Shown here: positions 5,121 to 5,876 of the stretch, in pieces
Numbering within the stretch: the stretch's first letter is position 1
How the letters are laid out: every line of letters starts with the position of its first letter
Assembly (NCBI RefSeq): GCF_937888285.1
Contig: NZ_CALART010000103.1
Span: 1 to 5,876, forward strand
DNA length: 5,876 nucleotides
From: an uncultured Aquimonas sp.
GTDB taxonomy: Bacteria; Pseudomonadota; Gammaproteobacteria; Xanthomonadales; Xanthomonadaceae
Reading direction: 5' to 3'
Notes under the pieces: model-generated
Databases searched by the model: none
Told to the model about the DNA's origin: nothing
Seen by the model: the letters and a program-made list of their open reading frames with translations, nothing else
Translations under genes and position numbers: made by a program

Positions 5121-5150
5121 CTTGAATCCCGCAGCGCACCGCCCCATGTA
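5121..5150 (+). promoter_or_regulatory. Sigma-32 (RpoH) heat-shock promoter of dnaK
   Basis: CTTGAAT (5121-5127) matches the sigma-32 -35 consensus CTTGAAA at 6 of 7 positions. After a 14-bp spacer, CCCCATGTA (5142-5150) matches CCCCATNTA at every specified position. The expected start is about 5156, giving a leader of roughly 50 nt before the dnaK ATG. It lies in the 137-bp grpE/dnaK gap, so dnaK (and whatever follows) can be induced independently of hrcA-grpE. Confidence 0.85.
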
Positions 5151-5163
5151 GCGAGCCAGTGAA

Positions 5164-5180
5164 GGCCTGGTTTCCAGGCC
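5164..5180 (+). promoter_or_regulatory. 5'-leader stem-loop of the dnaK mRNA
   Basis: GGCCTGG (5164-5170) pairs perfectly with CCAGGCC (5174-5180) around the loop TTT. It would lie about 8 nt from the predicted 5' end of the sigma-32 transcript and 14 nt before the Shine-Dalgarno. There is no T tract, so termination is unlikely. Stabilising the 5' end against RNase E is the most natural role. It does not pair with the ribosome binding site, so it is not an obvious RNA thermometer. Confidence 0.55.
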
Positions 5181-5194
5181 ACGCAAGAAACCTC

Positions 5195-5200
5195 AAGGAG
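5195..5200 (+). promoter_or_regulatory. Ribosome binding site of dnaK
   Basis: AAGGAG lies 8 nt before the ATG at 5209. It is unpaired in the leader hairpin at 5164-5180 and therefore accessible, which fits strong translation of an abundant chaperone. Confidence 0.8.
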
Positions 5201-5208
5201 CACACACC

Positions 5209-5876
5209 ATGGGCAAGATCATCGGCATCGACCTCGGCACCACCAACTCCTGCGTGGCAGTGATGGAAGGCGGCCAGGCCAAGGTCATCGAGAACTCGGA
5301 AGGCGACCGCACCACGCCCTCCATCGTCGCCTTCACCAAGGACGGCGAGACCCTGGTCGGCGCCTCTGCCAAGCGCCAGGGCGTGACCAACCCGAAGAAC
5401 ACCTTCTACGCGGTGAAGCGCCTGATCGGCCGCAAGTTCACCGATGCCGAAGTCAAGAAGGACATCGACCTGGTGCCCTACGGCATCGTCGCCCACGAGA
5501 ACGGCGACGCCTGGGTCGCCACCGCCGACGGCCGCAGGATGGCGCCGCCGCAGATCAGCGCGGAAGTGCTGGCCAAGATGAAGAAGACCGCCGAGGACTA
5601 CCTGGGCGAGAAGGTCACCGAGGCCGTGATCACGGTGCCGGCCTACTTCAACGACAGTCAGCGCCAAGCCACCAAGGACGCCGGCAAGATCGCCGGCCTC
5701 GACGTCAAGCGCATCATCAACGAGCCGACCGCCGCCGCCCTGGCTTACGGCCTCGACAAGAAGGGCGGCGACCGCAAGATCGTGGTCTATGACCTCGGCG
5801 GCGGCACCTTCGACGTCTCGGTCATCGAGATCGCCGAAGTCGACGGCGAGAAGCAGTTCGAGGTGCTGGCCACCAA
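5209..5876 (+). CDS. dnaK: Hsp70 chaperone DnaK, N-terminal ATPase domain (3' truncated by the window)
   Basis: The first 222 residues and two further bases are present out of about 640 in the family; the frame is open to the right edge. DnaK binds exposed hydrophobic peptide segments in an ATP-controlled cycle with DnaJ and GrpE. Visible nucleotide-binding-domain motifs are: Hsp70 signature 1 IDLGTTNS (7-14), catalytic K70 in YAVKRLIGR (67-75), the switch proline P144 in ITVPAYFNDSQ (141-151), connect-1 INEPTAAALAYG (170-181, E172), and signature 2 VYDLGGGTFDVSVI (193-206) with the autophosphorylation threonine at T200 (T199 in E. coli). A one-residue insertion near 105-109 relative to E. 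coli accounts for the offset. All residues needed for ATP hydrolysis in this part are present. Expression is probably driven by the sigma-32 promoter at 5121-5150 plus read-through from grpE. dnaJ would be expected beyond the edge but is not seen. Confidence 0.97.
   Translation, partial: MGKIIGIDLGTTNSCVAVMEGGQAKVIENSEGDRTTPSIVAFTKDGETLVGASAKRQGVTNPKNTFYAVKRLIGRKFTDAEVKKDIDLVPYGIVAHENGDAWVATADGRRMAPPQISAEVLAKMKKTAEDYLGEKVTEAVITVPAYFNDSQRQATKDAGKIAGLDVKRIINEPTAAALAYGLDKKGGDRKIVVYDLGGGTFDVSVIEIAEVDGEKQFEVLAT

Noticed and set aside
4367..5667. Two long minus-strand frames antisense to grpE and dnaK
   Set aside because: Mirror images of conserved coding DNA; no recognisable domain and no ribosome binding site.

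Overview
The window is about two-thirds GC and carries the gene order bamE(-) / fur(+) / recN(-) / hrcA(+) / grpE(+) / dnaK(+, cut by the right edge). This order, the protein sequences, and the intergenic GGGATTC-type heptad arrays together suggest a gammaproteobacterium of the Xanthomonadales/Lysobacterales (Xanthomonas, Lysobacter or Luteimonas type). That placement is an inference from recognised families; no search was run.

Layout. Positions 1-231 are non-coding. They hold seven GGGATTC heptads (G-rich on the minus strand), then a perfect 91-bp tandem duplication whose unit contains a strong imperfect hairpin and two more heptads. Positions 232-636 are bamE (omlA in Xanthomonas), an outer-membrane lipoprotein gene read leftward. 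The 144-bp gap to position 780 is the divergent bamE/fur control region. Fur occupies 781-1182. Positions 1183-1512 separate the convergent fur and recN genes: a 292-bp segment of unrecognised origin is bracketed by a perfect 32-bp inverted repeat made of heptads. RecN (1505-3208, minus) reads through the right-hand arm, so its last 13 residues are repeat-derived. Positions 3209-3377 are the recN/hrcA divergent spacer. HrcA (3378-4448), grpE (4562-5071) and dnaK (5209 to the edge) form a rightward heat-shock cluster.

How the genes work together. HrcA is the repressor of class I heat-shock genes, GrpE is the nucleotide-exchange factor of DnaK, and DnaK is the Hsp70 chaperone. The clearest regulatory signal is a near-perfect sigma-32 promoter directly upstream of dnaK (CTTGAAT, 14 bp, CCCCATGTA), followed by a 7-bp stem-loop in the leader. 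A weaker element with the same geometry ends only about 8 nt before the hrcA start, so hrcA mRNA may be nearly leaderless. No CIRCE operator (the HrcA target) is visible, so HrcA probably acts at loci outside the window, for example groESL. Fur (iron), RecN (double-strand-break repair) and BamE (outer-membrane assembly) are housekeeping neighbours.

The coding content is conventional. The unusual part is the non-coding layer. Heptad arrays sit just after the stop codons of bamE and fur and inside the end of recN, always G-rich on the sense strand of the gene. Several reach the four G-tracts needed for a G-quadruplex. The repeat contains no stop codon in any of six frames, which explains the odd RecN tail and several spurious ORFs.
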